A DNA stretch of 64,000 nt. It comes from CAJQHT01 sp038123275 (GTDB lineage Bacteria; Pseudomonadota; Alphaproteobacteria; Rickettsiales; UBA1997). This document shows positions 1-7,442 of the stretch, piece by piece. The position numbers and the translations under genes were made by a program. The first letter of the stretch is position 1; every line of letters begins with the position of its first letter. Below the pieces are notes generated by a model. That model was given only the letters and a program-made list of their open reading frames with translations, searched no databases and had not been told where the DNA came from. The stretch covers positions 1 to 64,000 of the forward strand of contig JAYORG010000001.1 of the NCBI GenBank assembly GCA_038123275.1, given 5' to 3'.

Positions 1-39
1 ATAAAATTAAGAAAGAATTATAATATATAATCAATTTAG

Positions 40-450
40 GACACTACACTAGATCGTATGGATATTATTATTAATGTTGCTGGAGCTGATATTTTTGAAA
101 TTAATTCTTCTAAAATAGGTGAATCTTCAGATAAAGTGGCATTAAGGGTTAAAAAAGCTCGAGAATTACAAAATAGTCGTTATGAAAATGATATTGCCAT
201 GAAAGATATTGCTTGCAAAACCAACTCTAAAGCAAAAGAAAGTTTAATAGAAAAATATGTTAAATTAGATCAAGAAAGCCAAAAAGTTCTTAAACAATCT
301 TTTAAAGAAACCAAAGCTTCTATGAGAAGTTACAATAGAATATTAAGAGTAGCCAGAACAATAGCCGATTTAGACCAAAGAGAAGATGTTAATAAATATC
401 ATATTTTAGAAGCTTTAAACTACAAAAAGTTGGTGATTAATGGCTTATAA
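40..450 (+). pseudogene. comM: ComM/YifB Mg-chelatase-like ATPase, C-terminal remnant
   Basis: The reading frame encodes only the C-terminal part of ComM (YifB), an AAA+ helicase that helps integrate incoming DNA during natural transformation. Visible family features are the LDRMDI start of the conserved segment (codons from 49), GESSDKVALRVKKAREL, and the helical lid ending RILRVARTIADLDQRE and ILEALNYKKL. The first ATG is at 58, but homology begins before it, and in-frame stops lie at 28-30 and 37-39, so the frame cannot continue into the missing ATPase core. A frame change near position 46 may link to a short ComM-like stretch. I read it as a broken gene, not a small functional protein. 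That it belongs to ComM is fairly certain; whether the rest exists upstream of the window is unknown. Confidence 0.72.
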
Positions 451-512
451 AATGTATTCAAACAACAAATCAATAGACTTTTACTTTGTAACTGCATACA
501 GTTACAATTAGT

Positions 513-757
513 ATGGCTAAAAAAGGAAAGTTACTAGAAAGAGCCATCAATAATCCAAAAGGATTAAGTTTCAAATATTTTGAGAATTTCTTAGTAATTT
601 TGGTTGGATTCTTGATCGTCAAACTGGTAGTCATAAGGTTTACTACTCTGTTAGTGGAGTTAGATTGCCAATTCAAAATCGTAAAGGACAGGATAAGAAC
701 CTGTTCAAGATCTTTTTAAACACCATATTTTCTCCTATTTGTGCTTATTTTTTATGA
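513..757 (+). pseudogene. hicA: HicA-type mRNA interferase toxin, frameshifted
   Basis: Two frames together spell a HicA toxin. The first (513 to about 610) gives MAKKGKLLERAINNPKGLSF and the start of the alpha-helical region. From 611 the next frame continues LDRQTGSHKVYYSVSGVRLP, which carries the GSH motif with the catalytic histidine, and ends at TGA 755-757. One base appears to be missing around 608-611. HicA cleaves mRNA on the ribosome, and the intact HicB antitoxin gene starts 148 bp downstream. The order toxin then antitoxin is the usual one. The toxin is therefore probably dead in this strain. A sequencing error in a single base could also explain it. Confidence 0.75.
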
Positions 758-876
758 AAATTACTCCAAATATTCCCGATATTAGTCGTAATTTTAATAA
801 AAAAGCGCTACAAATAGCAGAAAATCTGACATTTAAAAAGATCTTAACAGGTTCTAAGGAATATCAAGTAAAGTAA
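754..876 (+). CDS. possible 40-aa small protein between hicA and hicB
   Basis: A short frame starts at ATG 754, overlapping the hicA stop as ATGA, and ends at TAA 874-876. It encodes about 40 residues beginning MKITPNIPDISRNFNKKALQ, basic and without a membrane segment. I do not recognise it. The ATGA overlap suggests translational coupling, but the frame is short enough to arise by chance and could equally be a leftover of a larger gene. Confidence 0.25.
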   Translation: MKITPNIPDISRNFNKKALQIAENLTFKKILTGSKEYQVK

Positions 877-904
877 TTTATTAAAATTATTGAAGGAGAA
901 AAAA

Positions 905-1249
905 ATGGTTAAAGAAAAAAACAACAAGATAAAGTTTGATGGATTTGCCATAGAATTATTTTTAGATGATGATAAAGAATGGTTAGCTCATTTTGAAGAA
1001 TTACCTCACATATCAGCCTTTGGAGAATCCCCAGAAAAAGCATTGAAAGAGTTAGATATTGCATGGTCACAGATAAAAAAAAGCTATCTTGAAAAAGGTG
1101 AAGAAATACCACAACCTATCACAAATAAGATATTTAGCGGTCAATTTAACGTAAGAATTGACAAAAGAATACATAAAAAATTAGCAATAGAAGCCATAAA
1201 AGCTGGAGTTTCTTTAAATGCTTTAGTGTCACAAAAATTAGCGCATTAA
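905..1249 (+). CDS. hicB: HicB-type antitoxin with ribbon-helix-helix domain
   Basis: This 114-aa protein fits the HicB antitoxin family, which binds and neutralises HicA and represses its own operon. The N-terminal half has the partial RNase H-like fold (FAIELFLDDDKEWLAHFEELP, then AFGESPEKALKEL). The C-terminal part, from about residue 82, is an Arc/MetJ-like ribbon-helix-helix DNA-binding domain (FNVRIDKRIHKKLAIEAI, then GVSLNALVSQKL). ATG 905 is chosen over a TTG at 890 because AAGGAG at 893-898 is well placed as its ribosome binding site. The neighbouring hicA is frameshifted, so this antitoxin has no evident active partner here and may persist as an orphan regulator. Confidence 0.85.
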   Translation: MVKEKNNKIKFDGFAIELFLDDDKEWLAHFEELPHISAFGESPEKALKELDIAWSQIKKSYLEKGEEIPQPITNKIFSGQFNVRIDKRIHKKLAIEAIKAGVSLNALVSQKLAH

Positions 1250-1292
1250 AGAAAATCAACTTAAGATACTAGACTGTCTCTAAAAACCTTGA

Positions 1293-2003
1293 TTATTTAC
1301 TATCACTAGCTAACCCAACTCTATTTTTTTTCATTAATGGGTTTCTCGCTTTATTAAAAACAAACTCACTTTGAGTTATTACAGCCCTGTCTTTTTTAGT
1401 GATCATAAACACCCCAAATTCAGCAAAAAAATTGGCACATATTTTGCCTTGTAATAAGCCAGCTTTTTTACCTTTGGCAGTTAAATAAGATTTATCTTGG
1501 ATAATAAAACCCATATCATGACATAATTTTTCAAAATCATCAATAGAACAAAAATGGATATTTGGTGTGTCATACCATTGATAGGGAATAGACTTTCTAA
1601 CTGGCATTTCGCCTTTTAATAAAAGATAAAAACGGTTTTTAAAATAGGCAAAATTAGGTAATGAAATAATAGCAAAGTTAGCAATTCGAAGCATTTCTTC
1701 TAATATTTCTTTAGGATTTTGCATTGCTTGAATTGTTTGGCTTAAAATAGCATAATCAAAGCTATCATTTGGATAGTGGGGTAAATCTTTTTTAGCATCT
1801 CCTTGAATAACCGATATTCCTTTAGAAACTGCCTTGCTTACATCTTTTTGAGAAATTTCTAGCCCCCTAGCATCAACTTTTTTGATGGTTTTAAGTAAGT
1901 GTAATAACTCGCCATTGCCACAGCCAATATCAAGAACCTTAGATTTTGGTTCAATTAAATTAGCTATTACTTCTAAATCAAAACGAATATGTTTTTTACT
2001 CAT
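1293..2003 (-). CDS. metW: methionine biosynthesis protein MetW
   Basis: MetW is a SAM-dependent methyltransferase-fold protein found next to metX in proteobacteria, where it supports the homoserine acyltransferase step of methionine synthesis. The glycine-rich cofactor loop LDIGCGNGELLHLL lies near residue 20-35, followed by the family segments AILSQTIQAMQNP and ANFAIISLPNFAYFKNR, and HFCSIDDFEKLC. At 236 aa it is slightly longer than many MetW proteins because of a basic C-terminal tail. It overlaps metX by 4 nt, so the two are a translationally coupled operon. I consider the assignment firm; the exact biochemical role of MetW remains debated in the family. Confidence 0.92.
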   Translation of the reverse strand: MSKKHIRFDLEVIANLIEPKSKVLDIGCGNGELLHLLKTIKKVDARGLEISQKDVSKAVSKGISVIQGDAKKDLPHYPNDSFDYAILSQTIQAMQNPKEILEEMLRIANFAIISLPNFAYFKNRFYLLLKGEMPVRKSIPYQWYDTPNIHFCSIDDFEKLCHDMGFIIQDKSYLTAKGKKAGLLQGKICANFFAEFGVFMITKKDRAVITQSEFVFNKARNPLMKKNRVGLASDSK

Positions 2004-3145
2004 AAGCTTTCCAAAAATCCTTTAATAGTATCTTTTAGCATTTCATTTTCTATTAAAAATGAATCATGACCAGCTCCACCTTCAATATCTATTAAACTAA
2101 CATCATTACCAACAATATTAAGGGCTTGAGCTAAGCGCCTTGATTCTTGAGATGTAAATAGCCAATCATCATCAAAAGATATTACACAAAATTTGGCAGT
2201 ACAATCTTTAAAGGCATTACTTAAAATACCATCATTTTGTGCTTCTAAATCAAAATAATCCACTGCTTTTGTTAAGTATAAATAAGAATTAGGATCAAAT
2301 CTTTTAATAAAATTAAGACCTTGATGCCTTAAATAGCTTTCTACCTGAAAATCTACTCCAAAACCATAGGATAATTGTTTTTTATCTTGTAAATTGCGAC
2401 CAAATTTCTCATGAAGTGATTTTTTAGACATGTAGGTAATATGAGCAGTCATTCTAGCCACGGCTAAACCTTTACTTGGATATTTCTTTTTTTCATAATA
2501 TTGACCACCACACCAGTCTGGATCTGCCATAATAGCTTGTCTTCCAACCTCGTTAAAGGCAATATTTTGTGCTGAATTTCTAAATGAGGTAGAGATAGGG
2601 ATAATTGCTTGAGTAATTTTTGGATAAATATTAGCCCAGGTTAGTGCTAGCATTCCACCCATTGATCCACCAATAATTGCTAATAAATTTTTAATTTCAA
2701 AATGATCAATTAGTAATTTTTCAGCTCTAACCATATCTTCAATTGTAAGAACGGGGAAGTCTGTGCAGTATGGTTTTTTTGTTTTTTTGTTAATGTCTTT
2801 TGGACCAAAAGAGCCCATGCAACCACCAATAACATTAGAGCAAATGACAAAGTATTTATTTGTGTCTATGGGTTTATTTTTGCCAACCATAAAATCCCAC
2901 CAGCCTTCTTTTTTGGTAACAGGGTGTTTAGAAGCTACATATTGATCGCCAGTAATGGGGTGACAAATTAAAATTGCATTAGATTTATCTTTATTTAATT
3001 TGCCATATGTTTGATAAGCAACATTAAAATTATCAATTTTGATACCACTATCTAATTCTAAGGTTTTATTGGTTGCTAATTGAATAATTTTACCAATTTC
3101 ATATTCTTTAAAATTAGAACCAAAGCTTGATTTTATCGTTGTCAT
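2000..3145 (-). CDS. metX: homoserine O-acyltransferase (acetyl- or succinyl-)
   Basis: This is an alpha/beta-hydrolase of the MetX family, which acylates L-homoserine at the first committed step of methionine synthesis. The nucleophile elbow GGSMGGM holds the catalytic Ser, DDWLFTSQESRRL the Asp, and GAGHDSFL the His. The oxyanion-region motif reads CHPITGD instead of the usual CHALTGD. Length (381 aa) is normal. In proteobacteria some MetX proteins use succinyl-CoA, and the sequence alone does not let me choose the acyl donor. It heads a metX-metW operon read leftward and diverges from the chorismate mutase gene, a neighbourhood also seen in free-living alphaproteobacteria. Confidence 0.93.
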   Translation of the reverse strand: MTTIKSSFGSNFKEYEIGKIIQLATNKTLELDSGIKIDNFNVAYQTYGKLNKDKSNAILICHPITGDQYVASKHPVTKKEGWWDFMVGKNKPIDTNKYFVICSNVIGGCMGSFGPKDINKKTKKPYCTDFPVLTIEDMVRAEKLLIDHFEIKNLLAIIGGSMGGMLALTWANIYPKITQAIIPISTSFRNSAQNIAFNEVGRQAIMADPDWCGGQYYEKKKYPSKGLAVARMTAHITYMSKKSLHEKFGRNLQDKKQLSYGFGVDFQVESYLRHQGLNFIKRFDPNSYLYLTKAVDYFDLEAQNDGILSNAFKDCTAKFCVISFDDDWLFTSQESRRLAQALNIVGNDVSLIDIEGGAGHDSFLIENEMLKDTIKGFLESL

Positions 3146-3168
3146 ATTTATTGTTTATTGTCATCTTT

Positions 3169-3194
3169 AATTGGTTAACAGTGTCTAACCAATT
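3169..3194. promoter_or_regulatory. inverted repeat in the metX / chorismate mutase divergent region
   Basis: Perfect 9-bp arms, AATTGGTTA at 3169-3177 and TAACCAATT at 3186-3194, enclose the 8-nt loop ACAGTGTC. The repeat sits about 24 bp upstream of the metX start and 28 bp upstream of the mutase start, a good place for an operator acting on both genes. The core GTTAACAGTGTCTAA recurs with one change near 62.7 kb. There is no T-tract, so a terminator is less likely. Confidence 0.5.
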
Positions 3195-3221
3195 CTAACA
3201 AATAGATATTAAAATTTAGCA

Positions 3222-4103
3222 ATGGAAAATCAACATAATAAGAATATTTCTAAGGAATTGTTGAAATATCGCTCTCAAATTGATCAGATAGATAATAAAA
3301 TTATCAATCTTTTAAGCGATAGAATGAAAATTGTATCCAAGGTTGGAAAACATAAGGAAAATGTTCAAGATAAGTGTTTTATTAGATCAAATCGTGAGGC
3401 TGATATGATCAAAGATTTAGTGTGTAAAGCCGATAAATCCATTCCAAAATCAGTAATTGTTACAATTTGGCGTAAAGTTATCACTTCAGCTAATGTTTTA
3501 GAGCAAGATATTGCAATTGGAGTTCATAATCCACAAAAATTACTATCATATCATCATTTAATTAAAGAATATTATGGTGATTTTATGCCAATTACTGATT
3601 ATTCTAGTTCAAATAACGTGATATCCGAGATAGAAAAAAATAATTTACAATTAGGTATTTTTTCTCTTCCCACAAATGATTGTAAAAATGATGACCTAGA
3701 TCATTGGTGGATAAATATTGCTAATAATCAGAGTGATCTTAAAGTTTTTACTAAAATTCCCTTCATAGAATATGAAGAAGATGAGAATATGATAAAGGAT
3801 GATTTACTAGTGGTTGCCATTAAGGATGCAGAAAAATCTCAAAGTGATAAAACTTTACTTACAATTGAACTTAATAGTGAAACATCCTCTCATTCTTTAC
3901 AAAAAATATTTGCAGAAAACAACCTAGAGGCAAAAATAATTAAAAGTACCAAAATTAGAGAAATCAATAATATTGCTTTTTATCTAGTGGAAGTTGATGG
4001 TTTTTATGAACAAGATGATGAAAAAATCAAGTTGCTTTCCAGTAGCAAAATTAAGCCGCATGTAAAAGTTATTGGCAATTATCCAACACCAATTAAGTTG
4101 TAA
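3222..4103 (+). CDS. chorismate mutase fused to a degenerate prephenate dehydratase-like and ACT-like region
   Basis: Residues about 12-97 form an AroQ-type chorismate mutase (chorismate to prephenate): LKYRSQIDQIDNKIINLLSD, then RMKIVSKVGKHKE and SNREADMI, giving the Arg/Lys/Glu active-site pattern. Residues about 98-205 look like a worn prephenate dehydratase domain; where that enzyme has its Thr-Arg-Phe motif this protein reads DDLLVVA. Residues about 210-293 resemble an ACT regulatory domain, ending KVIGNYPTP like the LGSYP end of PheA. I infer mutase activity with possible amino-acid feedback but no dehydratase activity. It faces away from metX across a 76-bp shared promoter region. The N-terminal assignment is firm, the remainder moderate. 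Confidence 0.8.
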   Translation: MENQHNKNISKELLKYRSQIDQIDNKIINLLSDRMKIVSKVGKHKENVQDKCFIRSNREADMIKDLVCKADKSIPKSVIVTIWRKVITSANVLEQDIAIGVHNPQKLLSYHHLIKEYYGDFMPITDYSSSNNVISEIEKNNLQLGIFSLPTNDCKNDDLDHWWINIANNQSDLKVFTKIPFIEYEEDENMIKDDLLVVAIKDAEKSQSDKTLLTIELNSETSSHSLQKIFAENNLEAKIIKSTKIREINNIAFYLVEVDGFYEQDDEKIKLLSSSKIKPHVKVIGNYPTPIKL

Positions 4104-4124
4104 TTCTCTTATTATCTACTAAAT

Positions 4125-5177
4125 ATGAAAAAAACCGCAGTCATTTTATTTAACCTTGGTGGTCCAGATAAATTATCATCTGTAAAACCGTTTCTTTTTA
4201 ATCTTTTTAAAGATAAAGCAATTATCAATTTACCAAATCCAATACGCTATTTATTGGCTAAATTTATTGCCAAGAGAAGAAATAAAATTGCCATGGAAAT
4301 TTATAAAAAAATAGGGGGAAAGTCACCAATATTAGAAATTGTCAATAGTCAGGCTGAAAATTTAGAAAAGGAATTATCATTTTCAGGAGATTTTAAAGTG
4401 TTTGTTTGTATGAGATATTGGCACCCAATGTCAAAGGAAATAGTAAAAAAAGTCAAAGAATATGGTGCTGATGAAGTCATTATGCTTCCTTTATACCCAC
4501 ATTTTTCAACGACAACTACTCAATCTTCTTTTGAAGATTTTGAAGATGAAGCTAGAAAGCAAAAATTAAATGCTAATCTAAAAAAAGTTTGTTGTTATGG
4601 GACAAATTCCAAATTTATTGAATCTCATGCTGTATTAATTAAAAAAGTAATAAATAAAATTAAGAATACTAAAAATAAAAAATATCGTTTATTATTTTGT
4701 GCTCATGGTTTGCCGCAAAAAATTATTGACAATGGAGATCCTTATGTTTTTCAAATTCAAAGTTCTGCTAAAGCAATTATTGCCAAAATTATGAGTGATA
4801 AATCTTTTTTGGGAGAAGAAATAGATTTTCAAGTTTGTTATCAGTCAAGAGTTGGCCCTTTAAAATGGACCACCCCTTCTTTAGATGATGAAATTTCTAG
4901 GGCTGCAAATGATAAAAAAGGTTTAATAATAGTGCCAATATCATTTACAGGAGATCATAGTGAAACTTTGGTTGAACTAGATATTGAGTATAAAAAAATA
5001 GCACAAGACAATAAGGTGCTTTTCTATCACAGAGTAGACGCCCTAAACAATAATGGTTATTTTATGGAATCTCTAGTTGAAATTTGTAAAAATATTAACA
5101 ATAAACCCAAAGAATATGCTAGCTACAATGGCACAAGAATTTGTCCTAAAAATTTTACAAAATGCATATGCCAATAA
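4125..5177 (+). CDS. hemH: ferrochelatase
   Basis: Ferrochelatase inserts ferrous iron into protoporphyrin IX, the last step of heme synthesis, at the inner membrane. Family features include ILFNLGGPDKL at the N-terminus, MRYWHPMSKEIV, LPLYPHFSTTTTQSS, FCAHGLPQKII with the active-site His, VCYQSRVGPLKW, and GDHSETLVELDIEY with the second catalytic His/Glu pair. The length of 350 aa is normal. The C-terminus carries three cysteines (ICPKNFTKCICQ), which could ligate the [2Fe-2S] cluster known from some alphaproteobacterial ferrochelatases; that is inference. It overlaps ybeY by 16 nt, so the two genes are likely co-transcribed. Confidence 0.95.
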   Translation: MKKTAVILFNLGGPDKLSSVKPFLFNLFKDKAIINLPNPIRYLLAKFIAKRRNKIAMEIYKKIGGKSPILEIVNSQAENLEKELSFSGDFKVFVCMRYWHPMSKEIVKKVKEYGADEVIMLPLYPHFSTTTTQSSFEDFEDEARKQKLNANLKKVCCYGTNSKFIESHAVLIKKVINKIKNTKNKKYRLLFCAHGLPQKIIDNGDPYVFQIQSSAKAIIAKIMSDKSFLGEEIDFQVCYQSRVGPLKWTTPSLDDEISRAANDKKGLIIVPISFTGDHSETLVELDIEYKKIAQDNKVLFYHRVDALNNNGYFMESLVEICKNINNKPKEYASYNGTRICPKNFTKCICQ

Positions 5178-5677
5178 TTACTGATATTTTAATTAATGAT
5201 AAATCTTGGGGAAAAGAAAATCCCAATCTAGAATCTTATTTACAAGATTTAATCAATAATGTAATTCCCAGTACTAAGCTTAATAAATTATTAAAACAAG
5301 GAATTGAGATAGAAATCAGTGTAGTTTTAAGTAATGATAATGAGATACAAAATTTAAATAAAACTTATCGTAAAATTGATAAACCAACCAATGTTTTATC
5401 TTTTCCAGCCATCAATCCACAAGATTTTGATAATGAATTGATAACGGAGAATTTTATAGCAATTGGCGATATTATTTTATCTTTTGAAACTATTAAAAGA
5501 GAATGTAAAGAACAAAATAAAACATTTAATAATCATTTAGTGCATTTGTTAATTCATAGTATTTTACATTTAATTGGTTATGATCATAAAACTGATTTAC
5601 AAGCAAAAGAGATGGAAGATTTAGAGATAGAATTATTAAAAAAACTTGAAATAGATAATCCTTACATTATTAATTGA
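5162..5677 (+). CDS. ybeY: endoribonuclease YbeY (rRNA maturation, ribosome quality control)
   Basis: YbeY is a zinc-dependent single-strand endoribonuclease needed for 16S rRNA 3' maturation. The metal site HSILHLIGYDH, with three histidines, is near residue 135-145, and the upstream strand YRKIDKPTNVLSFP is typical. Length is 171 aa, normal. The start at 5162 lies inside hemH (16-nt overlap); a second in-frame ATG at 5168 is equally possible and no clear Shine-Dalgarno separates them. The gene sits just ahead of the CorC-type gene, the same ybeY-corC order found in many proteobacteria. Confidence 0.94.
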   Translation: MHMPIITDILINDKSWGKENPNLESYLQDLINNVIPSTKLNKLLKQGIEIEISVVLSNDNEIQNLNKTYRKIDKPTNVLSFPAINPQDFDNELITENFIAIGDIILSFETIKRECKEQNKTFNNHLVHLLIHSILHLIGYDHKTDLQAKEMEDLEIELLKKLEIDNPYIIN

Positions 5678-5729
5678 TATCTCTTATTTAATAATCACCA
5701 CAACTTATAAATAATAATAATACTAAACT

Positions 5730-6692
5730 ATGGAAGGTCGATCGACTAAAGAATTTGAAGATAAGGCAGATAATAAAACTGATGATTCAGTTACAATACA
5801 AGGTTATTCCACAAAAGAAGAAAATTCAGAAGCAAATAATGGCATTATTTCTTCATTTAAGTCTATTTTTAGAAAAATTTTTGGTCAAAAGAATAAAGAG
5901 CAGTTTTTAGAGTCCATTAGTCAATTGGTAGCTGTCTGTGCACAAAAATCATTTATATCTAGTGAAGAGCAAAAAATGATCAATAATATCATCAAAATTG
6001 ATGATATTAAAGTGTCAGATGTAATGATTCCAAGAACTGATATTATTGCCATGTCAAAAAAATCAACGTTAGAGCAGATTAAGGATATGATAATTAGTAA
6101 AGAACATACCAGAATGCCAATATATGGTGAAAATCTTGATGAAGTTATTGGTTTTATACATAGTAAAGATTTGGTTAAGTTTTTATCAAAAGAAGTGCAA
6201 GATTTTGATATTAATTCTCTTATTAGAACAATAATTTATGTTCCTCATTCAATGAGAGTAGTCGATTTACTTCGAAAAATGCGTTCATCTAGAGTTCATA
6301 TTGCCATAGTGTTAGATGAGTATGGAGGTACTGACGGTTTAATAACAATTGAAGATATTATGGAGGAAATTGTTGGCGAAATAGAGGATGAACACGATTT
6401 GCCAGATGATAATATTTACAATAAAATTCAAAAAGTTGGCAATAATGTTTTTCATATTGGTGGTAGAGTTGAGATAGAAGAAATTGAAAAGCTATTATCC
6501 CAGAAAATTATGAAAGACAATAGTGATGATTTTGAAACTATTGGTGGTTTCATTTTATCAGAAATGAAGAAGGTGCCTCAAGTTGGTGAAGTACTTAATT
6601 TTAATGCCAATCTGTCTTTTAAGATTTTGGAAGCTGATCTAAGATCAATTAAATTAATAGAGGTTAGCAAAAAAGAAAATCTTGCAAATTGA
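5730..6692 (+). CDS. corC: CorC/TlyC family CBS-domain protein (hemolysin C-like)
   Basis: The protein has a charged N-terminal tail (about 1-60), two CBS domains (about 80-200, from VSDVMIPRTDIIAMSK through VIGFIHSKDLVKFL to RVHIAIVLDEYGGTDGLITI) and a C-terminal CorC/HlyC transporter-associated domain (about 225-310, GRVEIEEIEKLL, DDFETIGGFIL). It has no transmembrane segment. Homologues in Rickettsia are called TlyC hemolysin, while enterobacterial CorC is linked to magnesium efflux; the sequence does not decide between them, and a housekeeping role is more likely. It follows ybeY by 52 bp in the same direction. A strong promoter for pal begins right after its stop codon. Confidence 0.9.
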   Translation: MEGRSTKEFEDKADNKTDDSVTIQGYSTKEENSEANNGIISSFKSIFRKIFGQKNKEQFLESISQLVAVCAQKSFISSEEQKMINNIIKIDDIKVSDVMIPRTDIIAMSKKSTLEQIKDMIISKEHTRMPIYGENLDEVIGFIHSKDLVKFLSKEVQDFDINSLIRTIIYVPHSMRVVDLLRKMRSSRVHIAIVLDEYGGTDGLITIEDIMEEIVGEIEDEHDLPDDNIYNKIQKVGNNVFHIGGRVEIEEIEKLLSQKIMKDNSDDFETIGGFILSEMKKVPQVGEVLNFNANLSFKILEADLRSIKLIEVSKKENLAN

Positions 6693-6694
6693 GC

Positions 6695-6722
6695 TTGACA
6701 ATCAATTAAGGTGGCATAATAT
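6695..6722 (+). promoter_or_regulatory. sigma70-type promoter for pal
   Basis: TTGACA at 6695-6700 is a perfect -35 box, followed after 16 bp by TAATAT at 6717-6722. It starts 3 bp past the corC stop and lies about 75 bp upstream of the pal start, so pal appears to be transcribed on its own from here. Confidence 0.65.
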
Positions 6723-6798
6723 TCAACTTTAAGCAACATACGATAGAGCTGTAGATAAGTATCTAAAGTTTTTAAATATTAATCAAGTGAGGTTAACC

Positions 6799-7341
6799 AT
6801 GTTAAATAAATTATTAGTAACATTTTCTTTAGTTTTTTTACTTTCAAATTGTAAAGCTATTGATACTCAAAATAGGTTTGAGGAAGAGCAGGACATGGAA
6901 GAATTTATCATTGAAGATCAACCTCAAGATGAGCAAGATTTTGAAGTGGTTGATGAAGAAGAAGCAGATGAGTTAAACGAACAAATCAAAGAAGAAATAG
7001 AAGAAGTTGAGGTTCCAGATAGAGTTTTATTTGGTCTTAATAAGCATAATATCGATGAATCTGCTCAAGAGGTTCTTGATATTCAGGCAGAGTGGTTAGA
7101 TAGTGATAGCTCTCTAAATATTATCATTGAAGGTCATTGCGATGAAAGAGGGACCAGAGAATATAACCTTGCTCTTGGTGAAAGAAGGGCTTTGGCTGCA
7201 AAGAATTATCTAGTTTCTAAAGGAGTTGATTCTTCTAGAATCAAGATTGTTACTTATGGTAAAGAAAAGCCAGCTTTCATTGGTTCAGGAGAATCAATTT
7301 GGTCTAAGAATAGACGTGCAGTTACTGTTGTAGTAGAATAG
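6799..7341 (+). CDS. pal: peptidoglycan-associated lipoprotein Pal
   Basis: Pal is an outer-membrane lipoprotein that binds peptidoglycan and the Tol system during division. A lipoprotein signal ends at the lipobox LLSNC. Residues about 75-180 form the OmpA-like peptidoglycan-binding domain (EGHCDERGTREYNLALGERR, then AAKNYLVSKGVDSSRIK, and KNRRAVTVV). Between them lies an unusual linker of about 45 residues that is mostly Glu and Asp. ATG 6799 is preferred over GTG 6787 because GAGG at 6789-6792 then serves as its ribosome binding site and a clean signal peptide results. The gene has its own promoter and terminator; tolB is not adjacent as it is in many genomes. Confidence 0.94.
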   Translation: MLNKLLVTFSLVFLLSNCKAIDTQNRFEEEQDMEEFIIEDQPQDEQDFEVVDEEEADELNEQIKEEIEEVEVPDRVLFGLNKHNIDESAQEVLDIQAEWLDSDSSLNIIIEGHCDERGTREYNLALGERRALAAKNYLVSKGVDSSRIKIVTYGKEKPAFIGSGESIWSKNRRAVTVVVE

Positions 7342-7375
7342 TTCTTTTACAAAGTAACAAAATAAAGTTTTCAAG

Positions 7376-7409
7376 CGGCCTTTTTAATAGTTAAAAAGGC
7401 CGTTTTTTT
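7376..7409 (+). terminator. intrinsic terminator after pal
   Basis: A perfect 12-bp stem, CGGCCTTTTTAA (7376-7387) with TTAAAAAGGCCG (7391-7402) around the 3-nt loop TAG, is followed by seven T residues. It is placed 35 bp past the pal stop and separates pal from thiC. Confidence 0.9.
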
Positions 7410-7442
7410 ATTTCAATTTTTATATCTTAATTATTTTCATCT

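Noticed and set aside
470..676. 68-aa open frame antisense to hicA
   Set aside because: It overlaps the frameshifted hicA entirely, and the HicA reading on the plus strand explains the sequence better.
7342..7442. TPP riboswitch upstream of thiC
   Set aside because: Most of the space is the pal terminator, and the remaining 33 bp are too short and lack thi-box sequences.
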